DNA from: Leptospiraceae bacterium | GTDB taxonomy: Bacteria > Spirochaetota > Leptospiria > Leptospirales > Leptonemataceae | Direction: 5' to 3' | Assembly: GCA_020441005.1 (NCBI GenBank) | Contig: JAGRNA010000048.1 | Location: 1 to 64,000 of the forward strand | DNA length: 64,000 nucleotides | Part shown: positions 43,793 to 51,343 of the stretch, in pieces | How the letters are laid out: the number at the start of each line of letters is the position of its first letter | How positions within the stretch are numbered: position 1 is the stretch's first letter | The notes under the pieces: model-generated | Database searches by the model: none | Seen by the model: the letters and a program-made list of their open reading frames with translations, nothing else | Told to the model about the DNA's origin: nothing | Made by a program: the position numbers and the translations under genes

Positions 43793-46120
43793 CTATGGAG
43801 TGATCTCTGTACCAGGACGATATTCCCGGTAATGTCCCGCGCCGAGAGCCCGGACTTCTGCGGCCGAGCGCAAGGTACGGCGCAGCTGCCGCGTGGCAAA
43901 GAGCGGCGCTTGATCGGCAAAATGAGGCGAGTCCGCCACATCGCTGTTGCCAAACTGATGTAAGGACCAGGCCCGCGGCCCATCCGGATGAAAGGCCACG
44001 ATACTGATATACGAGTCGCCCGCCGTTCCGACCAGGTGACTGCCCTCCAGTTCGCCATGAATCGCATTGAGCACATCCGGACCGCCGCCCAGCCCCAGGT
44101 CCAGATCGCCGCGCCGTAGACGCTGCACTGTTCCGAGCGGGACATCCACCCGGCCATAATGATCGCTTAGCCACTCCACTGCAGATCGAAAACTTGCCAG
44201 CGGATCCGGCAGTTCATGAGCATGATCGAGGACAATCGCCTTCCAGATTGGCCGCCAGGTGAGAATTGCCAGCGCCGCAGCCCGTGAGTCGGGATCTGTA
44301 TTGCCGTCCCAGTTAGCCAATAGCGCCAGTCCCTTCTTTTCGGCCTCCGTACGGGGCTGGAAATGTTGCAATACCGGATCAATTGCTTCCTTATAGATCG
44401 GTGCTCCCCGGGCATACTTGCGGTCCCATTTATAGCTTACAAATTCATCGTGCGTGATGCTGCGATCCCGACCAAACAATTCATGCGAGCGCATCGCCCG
44501 GTTGGTAATCCGCATTTCGATGCCCTGCTCCGGTTGGTAGCGCCGCGGATCCGGATTGCCGTAGCCGGTGGTCGTCACAAAGGGCGATGAATTGCAGTTT
44601 TGGATAAAACCGGAAGGCGGATTTGTAACCTGGGGCAACTGATCAAAGTCCAGATACTTCTGCCAGATTAAATCCGAACGACTGCCGTCCATGACAGCCT
44701 GCCAGTCCAGTCCAGCCTGGCGCTGCGGTAAAAGGGCATTGTATACATAATAAATATTGTAACGGTCCGCATACACCGTGTTGAACATCGGCAGGGCCTG
44801 CATACGCATCGCCTGTTGCCATTCCGCCAGATTGTGGGCCTTGCTCATGCGGTACCACTGCTCTACCGCCCGGGTAAAGCGGCCCAGCCCGGCATAACGG
44901 ATCGCAAAGTAGCCAAAGTCATTTTGGAACACCGGTCCGTGCCGGCTCCAAAAAGCCGACTTGTAGATGGTAAACGAGAACAGGGTCAAATCAATCTCAA
45001 TCGGGACGCGGGTGATACCGAGGGGCAGCCACTCGTCATCCAGCTTGTAGACCAGACCGCTGCCTGTGGCGCTGGCGGCCCTGACTCTTTTGACCGTCAG
45101 CCGGTAGACATCGAGAGCGTCGCTTTTATTGACTGTGTGCGCCCAGCCCAGCTGGTCATTATGACCGACCAGAATCAGGGGCGCGCCCGGAAAGGTGCCG
45201 CCGTTCATGTTCCAGCCATCGTCCGATGCAACATGGGCCTCATACCAGGCAACCGGTCCGGTCCACGGTTGATGCGAATTGATATTCAGGCGTGTGATCC
45301 CGTCCGCTGAACGACCAGGCCCGACGGCATGGCTGTTGCTGCCTTCCAGATGCAGAGTGGCATCTGCCTGCGCGCCAAAATCAGCCGCCCGGGCAATATC
45401 CATCGGGAAGGCTGACTTTAACCACTGCAGAACCTGTAGCGAACCGCCGGTTTGCGGACCGGAGTTGGAGTGCAGGGCAGGGATCCGATCACCCACTGAC
45501 CAGTTTCGATCGGCCTTGCTCAGCGCCCCGACTACGGTATGCAGGCGCATAAAAAGCGGCAGTTTATGCGCAAAGCCAGCCGCCAGATCAATGCCCTGCA
45601 CCGGAAAGATACGCCCATCGGCTGCGCCCGGGTGTAAAGCAGCATAGTAATTCAGACCGGCTGCGTAGCCTTCCAGCAGGTCCTTGGTGGACGGACTCAA
45701 CTGCGCATCATAATCGGCCGCGACACGCGGCCAAAGGCGGATCAGGCCGGTATAAAAGTCATTGCCCAGCGCCGCTCCGTTCAGCCGGAACAGACCCAGC
45801 TTGCCGCGCGTGGCCGCCAAAATCAGCTGGATTTCGGCAAAGTCATCCTCGGCGTGTGCGTAGGCCAGGCCAAAGGCCGCGTCCGCATCACTCTGACCGT
45901 GTATATGCGGCACGCCATAGTTATCGCGTAGAATTTGTACCCGGCCGGCCTGCTCCTGCATGGCCTTTGTAAGCGCCACGTCCGCGCGCAGCAGCCAGGA
46001 GCGCAGTCCAACCCAGGTAATCAGGACCAGGAGCAGGACCGCTGTATTGCGTAGCGCACCTTGCCAGCGTTTTGGAGATTGGTTGGTTCGTTTGTTCGTC
46101 ACAGCGACCAAGGCTATCAA
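43793..46120 (-). CDS. Penicillin/AHL acylase-family Ntn hydrolase
   Basis: About 775 residues. The first codon at 46120 is TTG; a GTG at 46102 (MTNKRTNQ) is an alternative. One N-terminal helix (NTAVLLLVLITWVGLRSWL) exports or anchors the protein. QILRDNYGVPHIHGQSDADAAFGLAYAHAEDDF opens the alpha chain; Ser261 of GSNSHAVGPGRSADG is the predicted nucleophile of the beta chain. FPGAPLILVGHNDQLGWAHTVNKSDALDVY and NCNSSPF follow. The GSNxxAVG version of the junction points towards AHL-acylase/aculeacin-acylase relatives rather than penicillin G acylase. The first 120 bp of this gene and its upstream region are duplicated at 49516-49726. Confidence 0.92.
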   Translation of the reverse strand: MIALVAVTNKRTNQSPKRWQGALRNTAVLLLVLITWVGLRSWLLRADVALTKAMQEQAGRVQILRDNYGVPHIHGQSDADAAFGLAYAHAEDDFAEIQLILAATRGKLGLFRLNGAALGNDFYTGLIRLWPRVAADYDAQLSPSTKDLLEGYAAGLNYYAALHPGAADGRIFPVQGIDLAAGFAHKLPLFMRLHTVVGALSKADRNWSVGDRIPALHSNSGPQTGGSLQVLQWLKSAFPMDIARAADFGAQADATLHLEGSNSHAVGPGRSADGITRLNINSHQPWTGPVAWYEAHVASDDGWNMNGGTFPGAPLILVGHNDQLGWAHTVNKSDALDVYRLTVKRVRAASATGSGLVYKLDDEWLPLGITRVPIEIDLTLFSFTIYKSAFWSRHGPVFQNDFGYFAIRYAGLGRFTRAVEQWYRMSKAHNLAEWQQAMRMQALPMFNTVYADRYNIYYVYNALLPQRQAGLDWQAVMDGSRSDLIWQKYLDFDQLPQVTNPPSGFIQNCNSSPFVTTTGYGNPDPRRYQPEQGIEMRITNRAMRSHELFGRDRSITHDEFVSYKWDRKYARGAPIYKEAIDPVLQHFQPRTEAEKKGLALLANWDGNTDPDSRAAALAILTWRPIWKAIVLDHAHELPDPLASFRSAVEWLSDHYGRVDVPLGTVQRLRRGDLDLGLGGGPDVLNAIHGELEGSHLVGTAGDSYISIVAFHPDGPRAWSLHQFGNSDVADSPHFADQAPLFATRQLRRTLRSAAEVRALGAGHYREYRPGTEITP

Positions 46121-46185
46121 AGCGGACTAAAGCGGCAAGGTGATTCGCAATGAAAGACCGGGACAGATCGCGGGGCACAAGGCCC
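45975..46185. repeat. 211-bp direct repeat, left copy (acylase 5' end)
   Basis: About 95% identical (11 mismatches by eye) to 49516-49726 in the same orientation. This copy includes the first ~145 bp of the acylase gene and 65 bp upstream. The pair brackets 3.3 kb with VapBC and both DGR-type targets. Confidence 0.93.
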
Positions 46186-46222
46186 GACGCAGCGTGGAGT
46201 CGTGTTAACCGCAGTTTGGCAG

Positions 46223-46600
46223 CTATTTAGGAAAGTATTTCAGATTTTTCCCGGCAAAAATCTGAAAATCCGAATCCTGAGTCCATAGTACTGCATCATA
46301 ATGGATTACCGTAGCCCAAATAATACTATCAGCCATTGGTATTCTATTTTCGCTACTTATACGGGCTGCTGATAAAGATAATACTTGATCCAAATCAATG
46401 ATTTGACCCATCTGCATGTGCGCAATCGCAGTAAGGGCAATATTTTCGTCTGTTTCCGAGTAGAGCTTCTTAAAAACCTCATATAGTGTAACGACCGGAA
46501 TCAATAGTTTATTTGTATTTTCGACAGGTTTTGCAAATAATGAGGCCCTGTCTGAGTCAGAAAAGTACTCTAACCAGCCTGAGGAGTCAACGATATTCAA
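46223..46600 (-). CDS. vapC: PIN-domain ribonuclease toxin (VapC family)
   Basis: 125 residues. The PIN fold has its acidic residues in MNIVDSSGWLEYF (first Asp), TLYEVFKKL (Glu), PMADSIIWATV (Asp) and LWTQDSDF (Asp). VapC toxins cleave tRNA or rRNA sites and are blocked by a paired antitoxin. The start overlaps the antitoxin stop by 4 bp. The base composition is clearly more A/T-rich than the acylase next door, which suggests horizontal arrival. It lies just inside the left 211-bp repeat. Confidence 0.93.
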   Translation of the reverse strand: MNIVDSSGWLEYFSDSDRASLFAKPVENTNKLLIPVVTLYEVFKKLYSETDENIALTAIAHMQMGQIIDLDQVLSLSAARISSENRIPMADSIIWATVIHYDAVLWTQDSDFQIFAGKNLKYFPK

Positions 46601-46803
46601 AATCTATCCTTTTCTCTATCGATAGAAGTGCTTAACCCTTTTGCAATTCCTCTTATTTTCTTGATATTTTGTAATGGAATAATCTCTATTCTGCCATCGT
46701 AATAAAAGATTTCCACTTCTTGACCAGGCCTTAGATTGTTTTTTTCACGGACTTCTTTTGGTATCACAACCTGATATTTCGCTGAAATTGTCACAGTGCT
46801 CAT
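46597..46803 (-). CDS. vapB: AbrB/SpoVT-type antitoxin (VapB family)
   Basis: 68 residues. A swapped-hairpin AbrB/MazE DNA-binding domain occupies residues 1-45 (STVTISAKYQVVIPKEVREKNNLRPGQEVEIFYYDGRIEIIP); the acidic/basic tail (GLSTSIDREKDRF) should wrap around the toxin. As usual for TA pairs it is upstream of, and overlaps, the toxin gene and likely represses its own promoter. The A/T-rich 60 bp upstream holds a CGATAAGAAAATCG-type inverted repeat near 46850, a possible operator. Confidence 0.92.
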   Translation of the reverse strand: MSTVTISAKYQVVIPKEVREKNNLRPGQEVEIFYYDGRIEIIPLQNIKKIRGIAKGLSTSIDREKDRF

Positions 46804-46990
46804 GAACTATGAAAAATATCTGTATCAGTTATGTAAAACAAAATACTGATCGATAAGAAAATCGTATAACGTTTTTTATCGAAAACAAAATTGGCAAGCG
46901 ACACTTCGACGACGCGGTTGGTGAGCTTGCCGAACTACAGCAACCTACCCCAAGTGCGGCCTCAGCGACCCGGCACACAGTTCCCTTTCC

Positions 46991-47143
46991 CCAAATGCGT
47001 CAGCATTTGACCGCACTGGGTGAGTACGCCGGGATTTCTTGCTAGCCAAATGCGCCAGCATTTGGCCGCACTGGATGAGTGCGCCGAGATTTCTTGCTAG
47101 CCAAATGCGTCAGCGTTTGACCGCACTGGCATGAATTCGCTGG
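46991..47143. repeat. Tandem palindromic repeat, three units of 55 bp
   Basis: Palindrome arms CAAATGC at 46992, 47047 and 47102, exactly 55 bp apart. Each unit is CAAATGC, a 4-nt loop (GTCA or GCCA), GC(A/G)TTTG, then a conserved flank ACCGCACTGGGTGAGTACGC and, in units 1 and 2, CGGGATTTCTTGCTAG or a near copy. Unit 3 ends with the GGCATGAATTCGCTGG variant. It resembles a REP/BIME-type element. No RAYT transposase gene is in the window. Confidence 0.9.
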
Positions 47144-47292
47144 ATAAATAAGTGAAGCAACTATACGCGCCTGGCTATTGCTATTTTCGTCAATGTTAAA
47201 TACTAAAGCCGCAGATCGGCGGCAAGGATGCCGCCGCCAAACACCGGCGCTTGATTGTCCGGATGACAATCACCGCGACGGGCCTTTCTTTG

Positions 47293-47322
47293 CCCACTTT
47301 CTTTGGGCTCAAAGAAAGTGGG
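47293..47322. other. 13-bp-stem hairpin downstream of target A
   Basis: CCCACTTTCTTTG (47293-47305) pairs perfectly with CAAAGAAAGTGGG (47310-47322) around GGCT. It lies 87 bp beyond the end of variable region A. It may be a DGR homing hairpin or an ordinary terminator; there is no strong T tract on the minus strand. Confidence 0.75.
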
Positions 47323-47390
47323 GGATAGCGATTCAGCCAGGCGGGTTTACCTCTCAAAGTTTCAAAGAATCCACTCACTTGCGCTCGTGA

Positions 47391-47864
47391 TCACGGTCCG
47401 GATGACACACAACGAACATAGCAGCTAGACGCCTTACTGTAGGATTCCACGTAGCCAGTGGCGAAGGCGACGATCCACGCTTTCGTTGTATCGCCAACAG
47501 AGGTAGTAGCCGACCAATAATTGTGGGCAACTGTGCTCGGGAATTTGGTCGCATCGATCGACGGGTTGGATGTAGTGTAGTCCACGATACTCTTGAGTTC
47601 GTTCACGTTGGGCAGGCGCCAGCTGCGGCCAGCCAGGCTGAGACTGTTGCAATAGCCCAGGGCCGTATCCCAGTTGGCGGTGGTTGCCGATCCGCTGCAA
47701 GTAGCATCACTGGTCTGGCCGCGCAAGCATTTCTGCCAGACCAGATGATTGGCCGTATCGCTAATCGTACCGTCGCCATTATCGGTGAATGACGGTGCCG
47801 CCGCGGTCGGGATGCCAATGACCAAAGCTATGATGATGGTTAGTACCTGGCTTCGTTGTTTCAT
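47391..47864 (-). CDS. DUF1566 (Lcl_C) exported protein, candidate DGR target A
   Basis: 157 residues with AAGGA 11 bases before the ATG. A Sec signal peptide (VLTIIIALVIGIPTAAA) is followed directly by one DUF1566 domain: FTDNGDGTISDTANHLVWQKC, WDTALGYCNSL, SWRLPNVNELKSIVDYT, NYWSATTS, AWIVAFATGYV, CYVRCVS. DUF1566 is a C-type-lectin-like ligand-binding fold known among DGR-diversified proteins. The last 44 codons before the tail (47409-47540) are the variable region; see that entry. It is secreted rather than lipidated. It lies downstream of target B in the same direction, inside the 211-bp repeat bracket. Confidence 0.9.
   Translation of the reverse strand: MKQRSQVLTIIIALVIGIPTAAAPSFTDNGDGTISDTANHLVWQKCLRGQTSDATCSGSATTANWDTALGYCNSLSLAGRSWRLPNVNELKSIVDYTTSNPSIDATKFPSTVAHNYWSATTSVGDTTKAWIVAFATGYVESYSKASSCYVRCVSSGP
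47409..47540 (-). repeat. Candidate DGR variable region A (132 bp)
   Basis: Aligned codon by codon to 48106-48237 without gaps, it shows about 39 differences, of which about 34 are at codon positions 1 or 2. Variable pairs keep their third base: TCT/TAT, GGC/GCC, GAT/AGT, ATC/TAC, GCC/CAC, GCC/AGC, TAC/TCC, TAC/GCC, AGT/GTT, TCT/AAT, AGC/GTC, TGC/TAC. Constant codons are identical even at wobble bases (ACT ACC, GTT, ACG, GCG TGG, GTC, TTC, GGC, GTG, AAG, TAT GTT CGT TGT). This fits a template with AAC/AAT codons at the variable sites. Confidence 0.85.
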
Positions 47865-48093
47865 TTTTTTGCTTTCCTTTGTTTTTGTATGGTTTCATGA
47901 CCCTGACGATTGCATTGTTTTGGCATGTGCCGGTTGTGCGCGGGTCCGGGCTGCAAAGCAGGGCCGCCTGAGAAGTCAAATTCCAGTTGCACCGGGCGCG
48001 TCGGGATTTATGGCCAGCCAAATGCGCCAGCGTTTGACCGCACTGGGTGAGTGCGTTGACCGAACTACAAGCGCCGCAGCCAGGGGGGTTTTC
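47865..48093. other. Gap between DGR targets A and B
   Basis: 229 bp with the leader of target A and one palindromic repeat (48018-48060). A block GGAAAACCCCCCTGGCTG (minus strand) directly after target B resembles GGTAAACCCGCCTGGCTG after target A, so homology between the two loci extends beyond the variable regions. Confidence 0.65.
48018..48060. repeat. Palindromic repeat downstream of target B
   Basis: CAAATGC, GCCA loop, GCGTTTG, then the ACCGCACTGGGTGAGTGCG flank: the same family as the tandem copies near 47 kb. It lies about 70 bp beyond the end of variable region B. Confidence 0.85.
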
Positions 48094-49167
48094 CTAATTA
48101 CTAACACAACGAACATAGTAGACATTTGTCTTAACGGCGGCACCCACGGAGCCAGAGCTGAAGTGGACGTACCACGCGGCCGTAGTACTGGCAACATAGG
48201 TAGTCGCCGACCGATAAATGCTGGGAGCTGTGGCCGGAAAGGCGCTGGCAAAGCTCCATTTACTATCCGCGTAGGCATAATCGACCAGGGTCGATAGCTC
48301 CTGGATCGTCGGCACCCTCCAGCCTGTACGCCCCGCATAGCCATTGCCGGCATTGGCGCTGTTGAGCGCATCGCAGCCGGTGCCCGTGCCGGTGGCCGTA
48401 GCCCAGTTCATGGTGCTGGCCGCGCCGGAACTGCAATCGGCACCGCTCTGTCCCTCGGAGCAACTCTTCCAGACCAGGCCGGTCACGTTGTCGGTGGTCG
48501 TATAATCGCTGGTATACGTTACATGTTGCGTGGGGCCAGTGAAACTGCGCGCCAGGCCAATCTGGTGCTCGCCGTCCTGGCCGGTGCCACTGCAAGCAAT
48601 CAGCGTGCCGCTACTATCCCAGCACTGGGTAATGCTGGTCGACAGGGTCTGCGGTGCGAGGGCCGCCGCAACCTCAATGCTGATCGTAGCGTTGCCGGAG
48701 CCAAGGCTGTTGGTGGCCGTAATCGTGTAGCTGGTGGCACCCTGGGTAGCCGTGGGCGTGCCCGAAATCGCGCAGCTGGTCGCATTGATGGAAAGGCCGA
48801 CCGGCAGGGTCGGCGAGGACGTGCAACCAGTGGGGGTGGTGCCGGTCAGGCTCGGTGTAATCTTCGTAATGGCGCTATTCTGCGTGAAGCTATACGGCGA
48901 GCCGCTGTATGTCACCGTGGGTGCGGTGCCGCCGCCAGTATTCCCTCCGGTATTGCCCCCGCCAGCGACTGCCAGGGCTACCAGCAGATTACGCCAGGTA
49001 TTGTTTTCCGGAAAAGTTTGCACACAATTATAGATGCTCAACACAAGCAGGCTGGCCAGAGCTGCCCGGTAGCCGCTTAAGTTTTGCAAACGCCTGAAAA
49101 ATAGTTCACTGACTGCTTTGTTGCTTGCATATCTTATGCCAAATGCGTCAAAATTATTACGGGTCAT
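48094..49167 (-). CDS. Putative-Ig/DUF1566 lipoprotein, candidate DGR target B
   Basis: 357 residues from the ATG at 49167; the frame extends to 49254, and a TTG just before QNLSGYRAALASLLVLSIYNC would give a normal-length lipoprotein signal. The lipidated Cys is in LSIYNC. Next come a Gly/Asn/Thr linker, a putative-Ig module (TVTYSGSPYSFTQNSAITKITPSLTG...LPVGLSINATSCAISGTPTATQGATSYTITATNSLG), and a C-terminal DUF1566 domain (VTGLVWKSC, WRVPTIQELSTLVDYAY, YRSATTYVAST, AWYVHFSSG, YYVRCVSN). The variable region is 48106-48237. A surface lipoprotein with a diversified lectin-like tip is the inferred picture, as in the Legionella LdtA type. Confidence 0.87.
   Translation of the reverse strand: MTRNNFDAFGIRYASNKAVSELFFRRLQNLSGYRAALASLLVLSIYNCVQTFPENNTWRNLLVALAVAGGGNTGGNTGGGTAPTVTYSGSPYSFTQNSAITKITPSLTGTTPTGCTSSPTLPVGLSINATSCAISGTPTATQGATSYTITATNSLGSGNATISIEVAAALAPQTLSTSITQCWDSSGTLIACSGTGQDGEHQIGLARSFTGPTQHVTYTSDYTTTDNVTGLVWKSCSEGQSGADCSSGAASTMNWATATGTGTGCDALNSANAGNGYAGRTGWRVPTIQELSTLVDYAYADSKWSFASAFPATAPSIYRSATTYVASTTAAWYVHFSSGSVGAAVKTNVYYVRCVSN
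48106..48237 (-). repeat. Candidate DGR variable region B (132 bp)
   Basis: Partner of 47409-47540. In this copy nearly all variable residues use NNC or NNT codons (AGC, ATT, TAT, GCC, AGT, GCC, TAC, CAC, AGC, TCT, TCC, GGT, GCC, GCC, GTT, AAT, GTC, TAC), as expected from mutagenised AAC/AAT template codons. It ends in the common TATGTTCGTTGTGT, a candidate initiation-of-homing sequence. Upstream of the region the two genes differ at wobble sites (GTG GAC TAC against GTC GAT TAT), so the near-identity is confined to the variable region. Confidence 0.85.
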
Positions 49168-49481
49168 AATTCCAGCCTTGCTTGTCTTCAATGGAAAATA
49201 TCTATTTACGCCTCCTATGTCATTTTTACAGAAAATGATGCTTTTTTTCGGCATGTGTCGGGCAAATTGACAGTAGGGCCCATTGATGAGCCGTCAACGG
49301 ACACTCCCGCTGACCTGGCCCAAGGCAGCCTTTTATTGCCGACCACGACTGTTTGTTGCCTTGCCGAATTGGTGGCCGGGGCTAGTCCCGTTGCGGTCTA
49401 CCCGATTTTTGTGCCACTGTGCAGCCATAATTCACAATCCGGTGCAATTTACATCCATTGCGGGTAGTATACCTGGTAGAC

Positions 49482-49661
49482 TCAAAAACCGGGGTTCGTT
49501 CGCCTGCTTGCAATTGCCACATCCGCGCGAAGTAGCCAGGAGCGCAGTCCAACCCAGGTAATCAGGACCAGGAGCAGGACCGCTGTATTGCGTAGCACGC
49601 GTTGCCAGCGTTTTGGAGATTGGTTGATTTGCTTGTTCGTCACAGCGGCCAAGGCTATCAA
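49482..49661 (-). pseudogene. Truncated 5' fragment of the penicillin-acylase gene
   Basis: 59 codons: the acylase signal/anchor region is preserved (NQSPKRWQRVLRNTAVLLLVLITWVGLRSWLLRADVA), then an unrelated tail IASRRTNPGF and stop. It is the coding part of the right 211-bp repeat. It could still express a membrane-inserted peptide, but a duplication scar is the simplest view. Confidence 0.8.
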
Positions 49662-49726
49662 AGCGGACTAAAGCGGCAAAGTGATTCGCAATGAAAGACC
49701 GGGACAGATCGCGGGGCACAAGGCCC
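49516..49726. repeat. 211-bp direct repeat, right copy
   Basis: Copy of 45975-46185, about 95% identical, offset 3541 bp. Its left border falls where the acylase similarity stops (GCCAC). Its right border ends in the shared CACAAGGCCC. Confidence 0.93.
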
Positions 49727-49750
49727 CTCACAAATAAATCGCCGAGGGAC

Positions 49751-50323
49751 TCAGGGCAGCGCGTGGATGGATTGTAAATTGATCGCACAATTAGGTATGG
49801 GACGATTTTCCAGGCGGACTTTCAGAGCCGCATTCATTTGCGTGTAGCCCTCTTCGATCGTTTCCAGTTCAGCAAACAGGACGAAGAGGCCATAGAACTC
49901 CTCTCGTTGCACAAACAAGACTTCTGTGTCCCGTTCAATAATTTCAAATACATGCTCGCCGGTAAACAACCCCGGTATGCCGCCGCCCCAGACGAGCAGA
50001 CGCTGCGGTTCAATGCGCAGCACCCGTGGATGGATTGTAATCTGACTGCCATTGGGTTTGTGAATCTCCACAAGGATGGTATTCCCTTCCTGCAAGAAAC
50101 CTTCCACACGCACGTGATACGGGTTCCACTCGGGATAGCATTGATTTGCCATCAGGGCTGACCAGATTTCGGCCGGCGAGGCCTTGATGGCCGTTTGTGT
50201 ATACACAGACTTGCATGCGCCTGGTAAAAACAAGGCCAGCAAAGATGTCCAGGTAATCCAGGAACGCAGACGAGTATGCCACCGGATTTTTTGCAAAGCT
50301 GTTTGTATTGTTTGATATATCAT
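49751..50323 (-). CDS. SRPBCC-fold lipoprotein
   Basis: 190 residues. Lipoprotein signal WTSLLALFLPGACKS. The mature domain (KASPAEIWSALMANQCYPEWNPYHVRVEGFLQEGNTILVEIHKPNG...LVWGGGIPGLFTGEHVFEIIERDTEVLFVQREEFYGLFVLF) is the polyketide cyclase/SRPBCC helix-grip fold that holds small hydrophobic ligands. An exported, lipid-anchored SRPBCC protein is uncommon. It is the last gene of a minus-strand run led by a Crp-type regulator, 47 bp after the DUF4386 gene. Confidence 0.85.
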   Translation of the reverse strand: MIYQTIQTALQKIRWHTRLRSWITWTSLLALFLPGACKSVYTQTAIKASPAEIWSALMANQCYPEWNPYHVRVEGFLQEGNTILVEIHKPNGSQITIHPRVLRIEPQRLLVWGGGIPGLFTGEHVFEIIERDTEVLFVQREEFYGLFVLFAELETIEEGYTQMNAALKVRLENRPIPNCAINLQSIHALP

Positions 50324-50370
50324 AGTAATTTCTCTTTATTCTTCATAGTTTAATTTTGCCTGGCAGATCA

Positions 50371-51246
50371 TCAGGCCAGCGCTGCTGCCAGCATTGCAAT
50401 CAGCAATACGACCATGCTGCAGTAGCCCCATTTTCCGGGCTGAATTAGCGCTAACTGCCTGCCTCCTCGATACAGATACACTGCTGTACTCAGCAGCCAA
50501 AGAAGCCAAAATACCTGAAAAACCACATTCAAGGGACCAAGAGCAGCAAAACTGCCGCCGAATTGTTCGAGAGAGTAAAGTCCGATTCCGGCATGGACAG
50601 GAATTCCGCTGACGGCAAAAAAACGGGGCACACTGTGATCACGCAGCATATGCACGCAAAAAAGAATGCCTGCTATTCCATGAGCCAGAAAGGCCAGGTT
50701 TTCACCGGCCAATACACCAGCATACAAATGAAAGGCCTCTAATATCAAAACTGCTGTATCACTTTGCTCCGGGTGTGTCAGTGTTACATCCGCAATCCAG
50801 GGAACCAAAAAAACCCAGCGGCCAAAACCGAGAGACTGCAGCAAGCCGGCGATAACTGCCAGGGTGCGCCCGGCGGCGGCAATTGAACTGTGCCTGCCAA
50901 AAGAATGATACAAAAAAATATGCACCAGAATAAAACTGAATCCGCTCAAAGTGAATAAATAATAGGCGCCACGATTCAGCTCTGCATGCGCTTGAAAGGC
51001 GGCCAACATGTCTTCTGCCGGAACGCGTAAAATCTCCGGGAAAGAAAATGTTTCCACGAGTATAAAGTAGGCCGCATGCATCAGGCTGACGTGGATAACA
51101 GTCATCAGTAAAAATATTGTGCGCGATTGCACCAGGCCCCGGCTGTCCGGCTCGGTTTTTCCTTGATCAATGCCGAACTGATTGTTCGCTGCTGTAGTTA
51201 CATCCAAAGCAGTTGGAGACGATTGTTTCATTATTTGTTGTTTCAT
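50371..51246 (-). CDS. DUF4386-like polytopic membrane protein
   Basis: 291 residues with AAAGGA eight bases before the ATG. A polar N-terminal stretch of about 40 residues is followed by seven to eight helices (IFLLMTVIHVSLMHAAYFIL, AYYLFTLSGFSFILVHIFLY, TLAVIAGLLQSLGFGRWVFLVPW, LILEAFHLYAGVLAGENLAFLAHGIAGILFCVHML and so on). The GRWVFLVPW and helix-His pattern recalls DUF4386 stress-associated proteins, without a known reaction. It lies between an SDR gene (97 bp upstream) and the SRPBCC lipoprotein. Confidence 0.78.
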   Translation of the reverse strand: MKQQIMKQSSPTALDVTTAANNQFGIDQGKTEPDSRGLVQSRTIFLLMTVIHVSLMHAAYFILVETFSFPEILRVPAEDMLAAFQAHAELNRGAYYLFTLSGFSFILVHIFLYHSFGRHSSIAAAGRTLAVIAGLLQSLGFGRWVFLVPWIADVTLTHPEQSDTAVLILEAFHLYAGVLAGENLAFLAHGIAGILFCVHMLRDHSVPRFFAVSGIPVHAGIGLYSLEQFGGSFAALGPLNVVFQVFWLLWLLSTAVYLYRGGRQLALIQPGKWGYCSMVVLLIAMLAAALA

Positions 51247-51343
51247 TGTGTTTTTCCTTTTGTTATTCTTTCTTAAGCTTTATCAGCGGGAGATTCTTAA
51301 GGGCAATCCACAGCTGTTTAAAGCGCCGCCTGACTGCCAGCCT

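Larger units (their letters stand above)
46804..47390. other. Intergenic repeat region between VapBC and DGR target A
   Basis: It holds the vapB promoter, a GCGACACTTCGACGACGC module also found at 11651, three 55-bp-spaced palindromes (46991-47143), and a 13-bp-stem hairpin (47293-47322). The word GTCATCCGGAC appears both near 47256 (minus strand) and at the end of target A. No gene. Confidence 0.7.
49255..49750. other. Intergenic, 496 bp, with acylase 5' duplication
   Basis: It contains the upstream region of target B and the right copy of the 211-bp repeat with its truncated acylase ORF. Nothing else was recognised between 49255 and 49481. Confidence 0.6.

Noticed and set aside
45921-46178. 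85-codon minus-strand ORF, and its copy at 49432-49788
   Set aside because: These are an alternative frame across the 211-bp repeat. They recur because the DNA is duplicated, not because a protein is conserved.
46991-47143. CRISPR array
   Set aside because: The 55-bp units are nearly identical over their full length, with no unique spacers, only three units and no cas genes.
46804-49750. DGR reverse transcriptase or template repeat inside the island
   Set aside because: No frame encodes an RT-like protein, and the conserved variable-region blocks (GCGTGG..GTC..TTC and TATGTTCGTTGT) were seen only in the two target genes.
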